64,000 bases of DNA from Oscarella lobularis (GCF_947507565.1 NC_089177.1:496001-560000), one strand, 5' to 3'; shown: positions 10,671-22,603, numbered from the stretch's first letter. Notes: a model not told the origin generated them from the sequence alone. A program made the numbers and translations.

Positions 10671-12226
10671 ATGAGCTCTTGCTGTTCTCCCGCGAAGAAG
10701 AACTGCCCGTCAGGGGCTTCCGTGACCGATTCGGTGAAGGAGTATTACGGAAAACGGCTAACCGGATCGTCTGATCTGAAAACGAACGCGTGCACGACGT
10801 CGAACGTCGGAAAATGGCCCAAACACATTCGCGAAGCAATTTCACAGTGTCACGACGAAGTGCAAAGCAAGTAAACTGTCATTTAGCGCAAATAGATTTA
10901 CGGCAGTCTGTGAGTACCATCGCACTTTGAACAGATACTATGGCTGCGGTTTGACAATTCCCGAGAGCTTGATTGGCGTGCATGTGCTTGATCTCGGCAG
11001 TGGATCTGGCCTCGACTGTTTCGTTTTGAGCAAATTGGTCGGAGAAGGGGGAAGCGTCGTTGGCATTGACATGACAGATGAACAGGTAAAAGCAAAGTCA
11101 TTAGCGCAAATAATAACCCCTTTCTAAGCCGCATGTTCACTCCTTTTAGCTGGCTGTGGCAAACAAGCACGTTGATTATCACATGGAAAAATTTGGCTTG
11201 CCAAAGCCGAATGTCAGATTCGTTAAGGGCTATATCGAGCGACTAGGCGAAGCAGGCTTGGAGGACAATTCATTTGATATCGTAGTGTAAGAATGTTTTC
11301 TGATCAATGAACCCCTACTTACTTTGTTTCTAGATCCAACTGTGTGATCAATTTGAGCCCCGATAAGAAGTCTGTGCTAAAAGAAGCGTTCAGAGTTCTA
11401 AAAGTGCGCATAGGTGCTCTCTTCTCGGGTTCTAATAATCATTTCTTGTTGGTTTCCAGTCCGGCGGGGAGCTCTATTTCAGCGACGTCTATTCTGATAG
11501 GGCTGTACCGGAAGAGGCTAAAAAAGATGAAGTCTTGTGGGGTGAATGCGTATCGGGTGCAATGGTGTGGAGCGAGTTGGTGCAGTATGCGCAAGAGGTT
11601 GGCTTTGAGGAGCCGAGACTTGTCACCGCTTCGGGATATAGCATTGAAGATGAAAAGCTAAAGAAGATCCAGGAGAAATTAGGTAGAGAAATGACAGAGC
11701 TTATGGGTAAGAAGACACCGTTTGCGTGGTTTCTTAGGTGGAGCCCAGTTTTGCTCTGCAACGTATCGTATTGTAAAAATTGGTGACGACAAGGCAAGAG
11801 ATGCCAAGCCAATGAAAGTAATCTATAAAGGTACGTTAGGTAGTCTTGGAAACTTATAGTCCGTGTGGGGGAAAAGTACAGGTTTCTTCTTTAGGCGACA
11901 TTCTTGGTTTTGAAAAGCGTTTGGAGTTTGACGCTTTTAACGTCTTTGAGGCTGGAATTCCAAAGCAAGGTACTTGCATGAGGGGGAAAAGTGTAGTGTA
12001 CGGGTTTCCAAATCCTCCCTATCCCTGTTGACAAAATCCCTGCACCCTAGTGGCGTCGCCTCTTGCAAAGATTCTCAAAGGTACTCGCTACGCTAATCAT
12101 TTTAATTTTGAAAGCACCGACGGCGAAGAGAAGGAGACCAATGGAGCTAGCAAAGTATCTCTCGTCAATCCATTTCCTCATATTACAAAGACGCAGCCGC
12201 TTAGCAAAGGAGGTTGCTGCTCCTAA
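10671..12226 (+). CDS. AS3MT: Arsenite methyltransferase
   Basis: SAM-dependent methyltransferase that methylates trivalent arsenic, cytosolic. The ATG at 10671 gives MSSCCSPAKKNC, then VKEYYGKRL, DLKTNACTTS, PKHIREAISQCHDEVQSKYYGCGL, which is the diagnostic AS3MT N-terminus with its conserved cysteines. The SAM-binding motif is VLDLGSGSGLDCFVLSKLVG followed by VVGIDMTDEQ. Later exons read YHMEKFGLPKPNVRFVKGYI, NCVINLSPDKKSVLKEAFRVL, LYFSDVYSD, LWGECVSGAM and a C-terminal segment ending KGGCCS (stop 12224-12226), again typical. About nine short introns. An upstream non-ATG extension is not needed. It converges with ENO4. Confidence 0.93.
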
Positions 12227-12298
12227 GCAAGAACCCATAGAACGTCGACTTCGTGCATTTTTGCGGTAAAATAGGTAGAGCTCAGCTGGATATGTCTA

Positions 12299-14226
12299 TC
12301 AGTTGTCAGACTCGTCGCTGATTGCACTAACTAGTATTTCTGTCACACGATTATACTGAGTAGCAAAGAAACCGTTTGCTGGCCCCGGTAGTTTGACGTA
12401 GGCACTCCCCAATCCAATAGCCTATAGAAATAGCCGTTCTCTGCATGAAACCGCGTGATGATCATTTGTTCTTACCAAATCAACGAGGCAATCAATGTCT
12501 TCCAAGTCCGAAAACCCGAGAGCAATTTTCTCGTCCGTTGCGCTTGTGCTGAACGTGCGCGACAAGTGAGATACTGTTTGGAATTCGTTCCAGTTGTAGG
12601 AACGAACGACTGGCTGGATATCTTCCTGTGGTTCCGTTTCGGTCTCGCCCTCCTCACCTTGAGATGGGAGAGACGGGACGGTCATCTCATAGCTACAAAG
12701 TAGCGTGCATTTCTCGTTTAGACGCTCCCTCAGCTTAGTCCAACCAGCAACGTCCTAAAAAAACAAAGGTGTGCACATCTGATGGCTACATTTGTTTGAG
12801 CTAGTACTGATTTAGCTAGGGGATCTTCCAGAAGTTGAATGTGAGGCTTTTGAGCGATGAGATCGGCGTAGAAATTTATTAAATCGTCGGAGCTTTTCAA
12901 CTGGCCAACAGTGAGTTCGTATTTATTCTTTTCCTATTAATAACGGGCTCATTCTCGTACTACTGCGCACAGTGTTTGCGTACCGTATTGAAGCACGTTT
13001 GAGCGTCGATATTTACGCCCAGGATTAGATGCGTGTCCCATTCGAGATCAGCAGCGGTCAATGCATCTTGCATTAAATCTAGCGCCTGCTCAATTCTATC
13101 CAAGCTGGGAGCGTAGGATCCGTCCGGAAGAGTTGCTCTTGAACTAGGCTATGTATAAAGCCGAATTTATACCTCTACTGAGGTACGTAGTTCTATGAAC
13201 TGACCCCGCTTTTCAGTGATAGCACGTTGCCCAAACTAGCGTGAAATCGTAGAATGTATTGAAGCCCCTATGGTCATTGGTTAATAATTTAGCTCCCAAG
13301 GTACATACCTAACTAATTTTGTGACTTACCTTTTGACAGTCAACTTCCTTTGATGGCATTACATAAAATTGCCTTACTTTCAGTTTTCCGTTTGCGTGTC
13401 TCCCGCCGCTTAGTACTTTACTCATAACAATTGGGCAAATTGGGTCCCTTTCCTTGTTTTTGCTCACAATCGTTGCTAGCGGTTCTTTCCGCAATTGGCT
13501 TATGCTTTGAGCCAGAGCTAGAGAAACGGCCATTGTGGCCCTCTTGTTCCCTATTTCGGCACCACTATCTTCCACTTGTTTGTCTAGGTCTTCTAAGTTC
13601 GTCAATGGTTTTCCCATCAGAACTTTGGCTGCCTTGGCAATGACTTCCGCCACAGCCTCAGGTGTAACCGCGGGCGTTGGCGGTCGATCTACAGCCACTT
13701 CGCTGGAGGGTCTCGATTTATTGCGCTTCCCAAATGAAGAAGTGCTCTTTTCTGCTATGGGCTCAGGCGGCGGAGGCGGGGGACAGACGGAGGAGCCGAT
13801 CACCTGAAAAATAGAAGATGCCTTTAGGTAAGTAAGCGACGTTCACTTGAGATACCTGTTGAATTCCATGAAGGACACAGTGCACCTCTACCTTCGATGT
13901 CTTTCCGTCCACGCAAGCCACACTTTCTACGGCTGTTACTACAGGCTCCTGAGCTAATTTTGCAAAGCTCCTTGCCTAAAGGTAGAAAATCAATTTCTTC
14001 TTTTTACGCTATATGTTTTTTATACAAGGAATCCGTAAAAATCGTCTGGTTTGACTCGACACGCTTCGTTGAGAACTTTCTCGCACTCAGCTTGTCCGCG
14101 GTTTTCGTTCAGATAAATCAGCGCTTTCTCCTTTTCTCTCTGACGCTCCAATCGCCGCCGCTCGAGGTCCGTACGACTTTCCATCATACGGGGGAGGATA
14201 TCTGATTGTGTATTCGTGGCCGTCAT
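12299..14226 (-). CDS. ENO4: Enolase 4 (sperm/ciliary enolase-like)
   Basis: Multi-exon enolase-family protein. The start at 14224-14226 gives MTATNTQSDILPRMMESRTDLERRRLERQREKEKALIYL and then a domain ending VKPDDFYGFL, like the ENO4-specific N-terminus. A Pro-rich linker with PPPPPEP (near 13780) precedes the enolase-like part (MAVSLALAQSISQLRKEPL, the LNINAQTCF / DLEWDTHLILGVN region, FYADLIAQKP). The C-terminus VGLGSAYVKLPGPANGFFATQYNRVTEILV matches ENO4; the stop is at 12299-12301. Vertebrate ENO4 is needed for sperm fibrous-sheath assembly, and whether this copy keeps enolase catalysis cannot be judged by eye. Head-to-head with the ciliary gene CFAP58. Confidence 0.85.
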
Positions 14227-14235
14227 AGAAACGCC

Positions 14236-14249
14236 GTCGTTAGGGAAAC
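14236..14249. promoter_or_regulatory. Candidate RFX X-box between ENO4 and CFAP58
   Basis: GTCGTT-AG-GGAAAC fits the X-box consensus RYYNYY-N(1-3)-RRNRAC with a 2-nt spacer. It sits in the 56-nt gap between two divergent ciliary/flagellar genes, where an RFX site would be expected. Confidence 0.55.
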
Positions 14250-14282
14250 GCTACGGGACCCCGACTGCACAAAGAAACAAAG

Positions 14283-17200
14283 ATGGCAGTTAGTCTCTCT
14301 CTCTAGCGCTCCACGATGGCTCCAAACTGTGTTTCTAGGCGCAAGAAAGCAAAGACAAGCCGGCAATCGACGACACGCTATTCGAAAATATCGAAAAAGA
14401 CTTCCAAGATGTCGGTTTTTCGCGTCGTTTCGTCCCCGCTCGTTTTTCACGTTCGAAACTAAGGTCCTATCGAATCTTATGGGCGACAAGAGCTTCGAAA
14501 AGTTTCGCGTCGAGTACGAGAAGCTTCATCGGGCGCTGAAGAAGTCGCACGACAGCGAAAAACGTCTCATGCAACGATGTCGCGAGCTCAACGCCGAAAT
14601 CGTCGCCAACGCGTCCAAAGTGAGCCAGGCGCTCAAGATATCGCAGGAAGATCAGAACACGATAACGCAATTGAAAAAAGTACGAAAAGGCGGGCGCGAA
14701 TTGAAATGGAAAATTTGATTTTTTTTCCCAATAAAGGAAATCGATAAAGCTTGGAAAATGGTCGAGGCGTCGCACGACAAGGAGCAGCGCGCTCGCGAGA
14801 CGATTCAGCATTTGAAGCAGGAGATACAGAATTTGACGCGACTCGTTGAACAGGGTGCCGGTTTGACGATGGGACAAGAACACAGCGTTCAGGAGCTGCT
14901 CAGACTCAAAGACGAATTGACGCAGGATAGAGATGAAAAGTTGGCCGAAGTTGTTCAGGTACCAGTATCACACTATGAGACCACCACTCATATTACATCG
15001 CATTTATTTCTATAGTTGAGACAGCAGCTTGGTGAAGTGACCGACAGGCAGAAATTCTTAGAGCAGGAGCGCGAAGACACTGAACTGAAAACGGCAGAGG
15101 TGGGGATTTTTTATAACCAGGGGTAGCTAAGCTTAGCTGTCATTCTGCAGCTGAAAGAGGAGATACAGAGGAGGCAGCACGAAGCGCAGAGGGAAATACG
15201 AAAGAAGGACAAGTTGGAACGCGAGCTCAAAGTGGCCAAAGTGGATCTCGATTCGAGAACCGGTGAAGTTAAAGCAAAGCAGTCGCAAGTCCAAAAGCTT
15301 CAAGATGACGTGACGAGACTGGAAATGGAATTGAAGGAATCAAAGGTAAGAAAAGAAGCGGTAAGGATACGTCATTCACAACAAACGCATTTCTTTGGCA
15401 GACTTTAAACGAAAGAGCTCAAAAGGACAACGATTCTCTGCATCAAAAATTAGCTCGAGTCCAGCAAGATTACGAACAGCAGCTACTCAATGCTGACTCT
15501 CTGGCTGGGGAAAACGCCCAGCGATTGGCTGAGCTCAAGGCAATGCAGCAACTTCTATTTTTAGTTGTATTTATTATTATTATTATTATTATTATTTTAG
15601 GCGAAGGAAGACGAAGTGTCTTCGATGAGACAGGAGACGAGTCGCGTTACAAGACAGAAAGAATCGTTGCAGAGAAACCTGAGACGAATCGACGAGCAAA
15701 AGATGGACGTTGAAAGAGATCGAGACAATTTGAAGGGCGTCATTCAAGCTCTCGAAAGAGGTAGATAACCATCCGACTCAACGCCTCTTGAAAAAAATCC
15801 ACCAATTGGCGAATTTAGAACTGGAGCAAGCGAAGAAGCAAGCGGAAATGGACCACAAGTCCTTCGACGATCTAATGAGAGAGAGAGACATATTGACTAA
15901 GGTAGCCGTTTTAGAGTGTACAATTGCAATGACGGCAACAGCAAAAGTCGATTTAGAATTTGAAAAAAGCGGAAGGCGCCACGGAGAAAGCGTCCAACAT
16001 GGTGAAGCTTCACGAACAGGCTCGAAAGAATCTCGAACAGGAGATACAGGTAGAAAAAAAATAAACGTAAGTTCTTTAGCCTCGGCTTCTAGAGTCGATT
16101 TCTTTTAGAACTACAAAGACGAGGCGGCGAAGCAACGCAAACTGATACATCATCTGGAAAAGGAGCGCGATCGCTACATCAACGAAGCGAGCGACATGAC
16201 GCAGAAGTGCCTGAAGAGCACGGAAGAGGTGAAGATGCGCGAAATGCGCATATTCGACTTCAAGAAAAAGATCGCCGAATCGGAGACGAAGTTGAAGCAG
16301 CAGCAGAACCTGTACGAAGCGGTGCGAAGCGATCGAAATCTCTACAGCAAGAATCTGATCGAGGCGCAAGACGAAATAGCCGAAATGAAGCGAAAGTTGA
16401 AGATAATGAATCATCAGATCGATCAGCTGAAGGAGGAGATAACGGCGAAGGAGGCGGCGCTCGTGAAAGAGCACATGGAGCATCAGCGCGTCGAGAAGGA
16501 GAAGGAATCGTTGAAGCAGGATCTGATGAAGATGAAGTTGGAGAAGGATCGAACGAAGCAGTACATGGAGAGCCAGCAGGCGGAGGAGCGAAAACTCTTG
16601 AAGATCATCGCCGAAGCGGATTCGGAGAAGTTGCGACAGAAGAAGGAGCTCGATCAGGTGATCAACGAGAGGGACATATTGGGGACGCAGTTGATTCGAC
16701 GAAACGACGAGCTGGCGTTGCTCTATGAGAAGATTAAGATTCAGCAGTCGACTTTGAACAAAGGTAGGATATATCGATTATTGAACCGGAGGCGCGAGTG
16801 AGAACTCTTCCTTATTTTCCAAGGTGAAATACAGTATCGTCAGCGATTAGAAGATATACGCATATTGAAGCTTGAGATTAAGAAGCTTCGGAGAGAGAAG
16901 GCCATGCTGAGTCGGAGTGTATCCAATGCTGACGAACTCAGGTCTGTTTACTCTCTGTGTCTTATTAATGGCTATTATTTGCCTTGTTTTCTCAGACGCG
17001 AACTCTATCACGCTCAGCGAGAGTTGCTGCGCGAACGAACGCGTTGCAAGGCGCTGGAAGAGGAGCTTGAGAGCCCGATGAACATTCACAGATGGAGAAA
17101 ATTGGAGGTGCGCAAAAAGACATGACTCTGTGTTCATATATAGAAAATGAGCTTCGTACAATTCGCAGGGAAGTGATCCGAGCACTTTTGAAATGATACA

Positions 17201-17846
17201 GAAGGTGCAAACACTTCAGAAGCGCCTCATACAGAAGACGGAAGAGGCGAGACAGCGAAAATGAAACTCTTCACATCGTTATTTCTGATCGTACAGGTCG
17301 TCGAGAAAGAGTTGCTGATACAGGAGAAAGAAAAACTCTACGTGGAACTAAAGCAAATCCTATCGCGACAACCGGGCCCCGAAGTCGCCGAACAGTTGCA
17401 AGTGTATCAGCAGACTCTGAAAGAGAAAACTCGACAGATGAAGGTAAGAGGCGGAAGGGACTCGGTATCACTTTCAAGCGGGGACTTGGGGACTCGTAGA
17501 GCATGGCCTCCGAGCTGAATATGTACGAGGCACAGGTGACCGACCACAAGTACGAAATGGAGCGGCTCGCCAGGGAATTGCAAGACGTCAAGAAGAAGTA
17601 CTTTCTCCAGAAACGGAAAGAGCAGCAAATACGGTAAGTGGCGCGGATGTGCATGGCAACCGCGTTTTCACACTAATTCCGCGCTTTTCTCTCGGGAACT
17701 GTAGAGAGAAAGAGCGAGCGCTCGGCCACGTCGCTGCGGCGACCGAGCCGCCCATGATCCACGCCCAACGGTCGGCCGACGCGCCGCGATTCACGGGTGG
17801 CGGCTTCAATCTAAAGCAGCCGGCGAGCAGCAAAGTCGTAGCTTAG
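14283..17846 (+). CDS. CFAP58: CFAP58 (CCDC147) axonemal coiled-coil protein
   Basis: Almost wholly coiled-coil ciliary protein. The start at 14283-14285 encodes only MA before an intron (14289-14338). Exon 2 then reads AQESKDKPAIDDTLFENIEK and FQD, joining to VLSNLMGDKSFEKFRVEYEK, which matches CFAP58. Diagnostic blocks follow: RCRELNAEIVANASKVSQAL, EIDKAWKMVEASHDKEQRA, LVEQGAGLTM, YKDEAAKQRKLIHHLEKERD, KKIAESETKLKQQQNLYEAV, LYSKNLIEAQDEIAEMKRKL, ELDQVINERDILGTQLIRRN, ELALLYEKIKIQQSTLNKGE, NIHRWRKLEGSDPSTFEMI and VVEKELLIQEKEKLYVELKQ. The C-terminus carries PRFTGGGFNLKQPASSKVVA; stop 17844-17846. Needed for sperm flagellum and motile cilium assembly in vertebrates. A poly(A) signal AATAAA lies at 17875-17880. 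Confidence 0.95.
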
Positions 17847-17904
17847 GAACACAAAGAACTTGGTACTTATTCAATAAAAGTGGCAAGGGAGGTAAGATAG
17901 GTGT

Positions 17905-19515
17905 TTAGTGACTACTATCAGTCTTCCTTCTTTCATCGATTGTGACGTTACTTGGAAGTTCCACTTGAATCCGAGATGATTCAAGTGTTACGCCCTTTCC
18001 AGACTTTCCACGCGGTACCAAGCCTGCAGAGCCCTAGCAAGGAAAGTCATAGTTGGCGCTTCTTTGAACGATAATTCTAGCTACCTTTACGTAGATACCA
18101 CCTGTTGATTTCTGAGCCCTCTTTCCCGTCTGCAAATAAGAGAATGTCATAGGATTCATTAGATATCGTCTCCTTCTACCGTTTCTCTCTGTTGCTTTGA
18201 ACTGGGTGTCACGTCTTCTTGAAACATCAAGGAGTGAAGCTAGAAAAAAAAGAGAAAATGACGTACAGTCAAAACGAGCATTCCAACTGTACCCCTCGCC
18301 GAAGATGAGACAACTGGGACTCGTAGCTTCGATTCTGTCTCTGAAGCGCCTCAACTTCAGACAGCGCCGATCGCAATTCAACGTCCGCCTGCCGTCTTGC
18401 AGCAACAGCATCTCTCATCTACAATAAAGTCAACTTAGGTACTGACACCGATATAAGAGCTCTCCTACTCTCTGCTTGAGTCTTTCAATGTTTTCAGTAT
18501 TGGTACGCTCCTCTTGCTCATGTCTGTCCAAGACGGAGTTGAGCTGGTGCCGTGAGCCCTCCAATTCCAGCTTCACGTTGGCGAGTTGAGCCCGAAGAGC
18601 TTGGACTTCTCTTCTGGCCTCGTCTCGTTCGCGCTCCACCATGCTCGCCTTTGCCTCAGCGGCAATGATAGCGCGTCTGACGTCGTCAGAAGTATGTTGG
18701 CTTTCTTCTATTTGGCCTAGTTGAGCTTTGAGTTCATCAATTTTTGAATTCTTTGTTGCTTCCATTTTCTTGTAATCCTCCTTCCACTTCTTGTTTACGT
18801 CAATGACCTAAGGTACCTTAGATTGATCTTTTTTTGTAGTCTATTTCTATAGCTACAAACCGTTCTCAAATGTTCTTGAAGTCGCGAGATTTCCTCTTGT
18901 AGAAATTTGACGTCATCTGACTTGATGGCTGCAGGGGGAGCACGTTGCATTGGAGTTGAATGCAAAGGTCTTGAAATGACGGACGACTGAAGAGTTGAAT
19001 AGACAGAGGACTCGAGTGACGTTGACAGGTAGGAAGAATCAGCCATAGAAAGTTGGTCCTTGGAGAAAAATAAAGAACGTAATACAGATAACGAGGATGT
19101 GACAAATTGCTTATTACCATAGAAGAAAGAAGGCTTTCACACGCATTTTCTTGGAGAATAGCTCGGAGTTTGTCATCAGGAATTCCCAACTTGGCAATAA
19201 TCATCTTGGTTTCCTGCAATTCTTTTGACAGAGAAGCGCAGGTAAGTTCTTTTGCCTCTAATTTCTCCTCCAATCGTTTGATTTCATCATTTTTCTCCTT
19301 TGAAAAGCAATCTCTTGAGTCACGTAGAAAGATCCTCACCAAATCAATTTCACCTCAATGCACAGTCGAATTTCATCGTTAATCGTAGCAACAAACTCTT
19401 TAACTCGTTCCACAGAAGGCACGAGCTGCTCCAGAGCTTTGACTCTACCCAAGACGTCACCACGTCCAGTTCCGGGTGAAGAAATTTGCACAGAACTGGT
19501 CGGTGTATCGGTCAT
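17905..19515 (-). CDS. Coiled-coil protein, family uncertain (weakly TNIP/ABIN-like)
   Basis: About eight exons; start 19513-19515 (MTDTPTSSVQISSPGTG), stop 17905-17907. The protein is mostly coiled coil: LGRVKALEQLVPSVERVKEF, EIKRLEEKLEAKELTCASLS, LQETKMIIAKLGIPDDKLRA; a Ser-rich break (SYLSTSLESSVYSTLQSSVI); then DDVKFLQEEISRLQEHLRT joined to VIDVNKKWKEDYKKMEATKN, a long Arg/Glu helix, and VELRSALSEVEALQRQN. The tail is basic. The segment 'VNKKWKEDYKKME..IDELKAQL' recalls the helical region of TNIP/ABIN proteins, but the ubiquitin-binding DFxxER motif is not obvious, so I do not assign the family. It converges with CFAP58 (58 nt between stops). Confidence 0.6.
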
Positions 19516-20329
19516 CTCCAGCAGGTAAAACTAAAAGTCAATGCAGAGGACTTCGGGTACAAATGACGCATGATGATCTAAGGTGTACGCCCCCACAAAT
19601 TTCCCGAGGGACATGCCCCTTTAGTAACAGTACCCTTACGTAGTCGCGCTACGGTACTCGCGTACAGTGGACGAGTCGATTCACAGCAGAACGTGCGCCT
19701 GTCATTAGTTAACGTTTTTAGGTCGATGCTTTAGTTTCGTGCGAGCGCGTGCGTTAATTCTTCGCTCCTGTACGCGTAAGTGTACGCGTAGGGTCACTCT
19801 ACTCTACCTTCGCAAGTCTTCAACATGTGCTCAATCTTGGAGCGGCGATTGATTTCAGGCTTTGACAAGCGAAGACCTGCTCAGACTCGCCTCCGAAAAT
19901 GGCGATGAGCAACTGGCACGGGGACTTCCCATTGTGTCATTTTTACTCTGATTGGCTACTCCTCACATTATGGGCAGAACAGCGGCAAAGCGAAGTAGGA
20001 AAAGATCCGGTATAGCGCGGAAGTTTTATCATTTCAGAGAAGTTCTCTTTAATTAATTAAAGAACTTCTCCTCTGATTTATCTGCTATGATAATATCAAG
20101 TTTGTTTTTCTTTACGACAGTGCGACTAAGCCGACAGGAATATTCCCAACGCTAGCATGGCTTTCTTTGATTTTTCCCCAACGAAATTTCTATTCGTTGG
20201 GACGAATTGTAGCGCACGATGCTCTCACGTGAGTCAAAAATTCACGTGGTGAACATCCGCCTTTCGCGCGTATGAGGCTGTATGACGTCGTCACGCGAAG
20301 TCACGACTCAACGATCGTCGTAGAAGCAA
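19516..20329. other. 814-nt intergenic region with two inverted repeats
   Basis: Divergent region between the coiled-coil gene and SLC26. It contains an inverted CCAAT box (ATTGG, near 19951), an imperfect inverted repeat of about 20-nt arms centred on TTAATTAATTAA (20034-20075), a perfect 9-nt inverted repeat CCCAACGAA/TTCGTTGGG with a 7-nt loop (20177-20201), and a TCACGTGA E-box (20224-20231). No coding signal seen. Confidence 0.6.
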
Positions 20330-22603
20330 ATGGAACTGAGACACATGCCCTCGCATCCGTCGGGCGGCCCCCGAACGATCATAGACCGTCCAACCTACAA
20401 CGAAGACCAATTCCACAGCGGATTTCGACCAGCGCCGACACCGACACCCAAAACTCTGATTCAACGCCTCAAATGCGCTCGTCCGAGTCGCGCCAGTTTG
20501 ACTCGCTTTCTCCTAGCCCACTTCCCCATCGTCACAACCCTAATGAATTACAAAATCAGCTGGAAAGACAAAATAATCGGCGATCTCGCCGGCGGCCTAA
20601 CAACAGGCATCATGACAATACCTCAGGGTCTCGCTTACGCATCTCTAGCTAACGTCAATTCAGTCTACGGACTCTATACGGGAATATTTCCAGTTATCAT
20701 CTACGTTCTCCTAGGCACATCGCAACACTTGTCTATGGGTGTCTTCGCCGTTGTGACGATCATGATCGGCGATGCTGTCCTAGCACAACTCCATGGAGCC
20801 AAATCTATTATTGCAAATGAGACTGCAGCTAATACATGTAATGGAACCATCCTTACAGTTACTAATCTCACCAATAATGGAGCTATCCTCAATGGGACGA
20901 TATCTGATGAAATTCCACTTCAGAAGGAGGATATTGCTATTGCTCTCACTTTGGTGGTGGGCGTCGTTCAAATACTTTTCTACGTATTTCGACTTGGTTT
21001 TGTAACGCGATTCATGTCCGATGCAATGGTGAGCGGTTTCACGACGGGCGCCGCCTTTCACGTTGCCGCGTCGCAAATCCGTCACGTGTTCGGCTTGGAA
21101 CTCAGCTATCGGAGCCCCTTCGTCGTACCCAAAACAATCTACGGCGTTTTCAAGAATATTGCCGATACGAACGCCGCCGCCTTTATTATTGCCGTCATCT
21201 CGATCGTCTTTCTTGTTATTGTGAAATACGTCAATCAGCGTTATCAGAAGAAACTTCGATTTCCCATACCCGGCGAACTCATCATCGTGATAATCGGAAC
21301 TGGCGTCTCATACGGCGGAAAATTTGAAGAGAATTTCGACGTGAAAGTCGTCGCCGATTTGAGATCCGGCGTGCCGACTCCGCGCGCGCCGCGTTTTGAC
21401 GTCATTGTGGACTTGCTTTCCACCTCGTATCCCTACGTGATTGCCGTCGTTTCGTTCGCCGTCAATATGTCCATAGCGAAATTGTTTGCAAAGAAGTTTC
21501 GTTATCAGATGAACAGCAACCAGGAACTACTCGCCTATGGAACGTCGAACATATTCGGCTCCTTTTTCAATTGTCTCGTTGCGAGCGGTTCGCTCTCGCG
21601 CTCGGCCGTCTACGCGTCGTGCGGCGGTCGAACGATAGTCGGAAGCTCGTTTTCGGCGCTTCTCATTCTCATCGTCGTTCTCGCTATCGCGCAGCTGTTC
21701 GCCGCCCTACCGAAGGCCGTGCTCGCCGCCGTCATTTTCGTCGGCCTTCGCGGTCTCTTCGTCCAATTTCGCGACGTAAAGCGTCTCTATCGACTCAGTC
21801 TCAGCGACATGTTCGTCTGGATTGTTACGTGGCTTGCGACTGCCGTCGTTTCCGTCGACATCGGTCTCGCCGTCGGGATCGGTTTCTCCCTACTCGTCAT
21901 CATCTATCGAACGGCGTGGCCTCACCACACGCTTCTCGGTCGAATGTCCGATACGGATTTGTATCGCGAAGTGAGTCGCTATTACATGTGCGAAGAGGTC
22001 GACGGCATCAAGATATTTCGCTACGAGGCGTCGCTCTGTTTCGCCAACGCCGAGTCGTTCAAAGCGGCCCTACTCAAGTCGCTGGGATCCATCAATTTGG
22101 ATGACCCCGATTCTGCATTGGGGGAGAGCGTACAGACGACGCGTTCGAACGCCGTCAACGACGACGACGACGATTCTCCGCCCGAGTATAGACGCAATTT
22201 ATCGGCAAGGGAATTAGCTCCTCAAAGGAAGTCTCCTATTCATACAGTTGTCGTCGATTGCACCGTTGTTACGTATTTGGACTCGCTTGGGGTTGGGCTG
22301 CTTATAGAGCTGACGAAGGATCTTGAGGAGGCCGGCTTGCAGATGCTCTTAGCCGGTTGCCGTTGGCGTGTAAGGCAGAGTCTCAAGCAAGGGCTCTATC
22401 TCGACAAAGTCGGGTCGGATCATCTTTTTGTCACGATTCATGATGCTGTAGTATTTGCTCAGACGGGGCTTAGACTGATGCGTAAGAGCGGCAGTGGTGA
22501 GGTGAGTTGTCAACCGGCTGACGAGGCTGGAGAAGGGTCTGGTGACAAGAGTTCCTCTATTTCTAGTACTCATAGCAATATTCTTTCCGAAACTTCTGTC
22601 TAG
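20330..22603 (+). CDS. SLC26-family anion exchanger (SulP + STAS)
   Basis: Single uninterrupted ORF of 757 residues. The N-terminal cytosolic segment contains RPTYNEDQF, the usual SLC26 lead-in. The SulP signature follows: GDLAGGLTTGIMTIPQGLAY, ASLANVNSVYGLYTGIFPV. About 12-14 hydrophobic segments come next, with NxT glycosylation sites in the first large extracellular loop (residues about 160-190: NGTILTVTNLTNNG). The SLC26 motif NIFGSFFNCLVASGSLSRSA lies near residue 410. A C-terminal STAS domain (residues about 545-715) is interrupted by a variable acidic/Ser insert and contains HTVVVDCTVVTYLDSLGVGL. Probably an electroneutral or electrogenic Cl/HCO3/sulfate exchanger of the A5/A6-like group; substrate cannot be told from sequence. 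Intronless, unlike most neighbours. Confidence 0.92.
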   Translation: MELRHMPSHPSGGPRTIIDRPTYNEDQFHSGFRPAPTPTPKTLIQRLKCARPSRASLTRFLLAHFPIVTTLMNYKISWKDKIIGDLAGGLTTGIMTIPQGLAYASLANVNSVYGLYTGIFPVIIYVLLGTSQHLSMGVFAVVTIMIGDAVLAQLHGAKSIIANETAANTCNGTILTVTNLTNNGAILNGTISDEIPLQKEDIAIALTLVVGVVQILFYVFRLGFVTRFMSDAMVSGFTTGAAFHVAASQIRHVFGLELSYRSPFVVPKTIYGVFKNIADTNAAAFIIAVISIVFLVIVKYVNQRYQKKLRFPIPGELIIVIIGTGVSYGGKFEENFDVKVVADLRSGVPTPRAPRFDVIVDLLSTSYPYVIAVVSFAVNMSIAKLFAKKFRYQMNSNQELLAYGTSNIFGSFFNCLVASGSLSRSAVYASCGGRTIVGSSFSALLILIVVLAIAQLFAALPKAVLAAVIFVGLRGLFVQFRDVKRLYRLSLSDMFVWIVTWLATAVVSVDIGLAVGIGFSLLVIIYRTAWPHHTLLGRMSDTDLYREVSRYYMCEEVDGIKIFRYEASLCFANAESFKAALLKSLGSINLDDPDSALGESVQTTRSNAVNDDDDDSPPEYRRNLSARELAPQRKSPIHTVVVDCTVVTYLDSLGVGLLIELTKDLEEAGLQMLLAGCRWRVRQSLKQGLYLDKVGSDHLFVTIHDAVVFAQTGLRLMRKSGSGEVSCQPADEAGEGSGDKSSSISSTHSNILSETSV

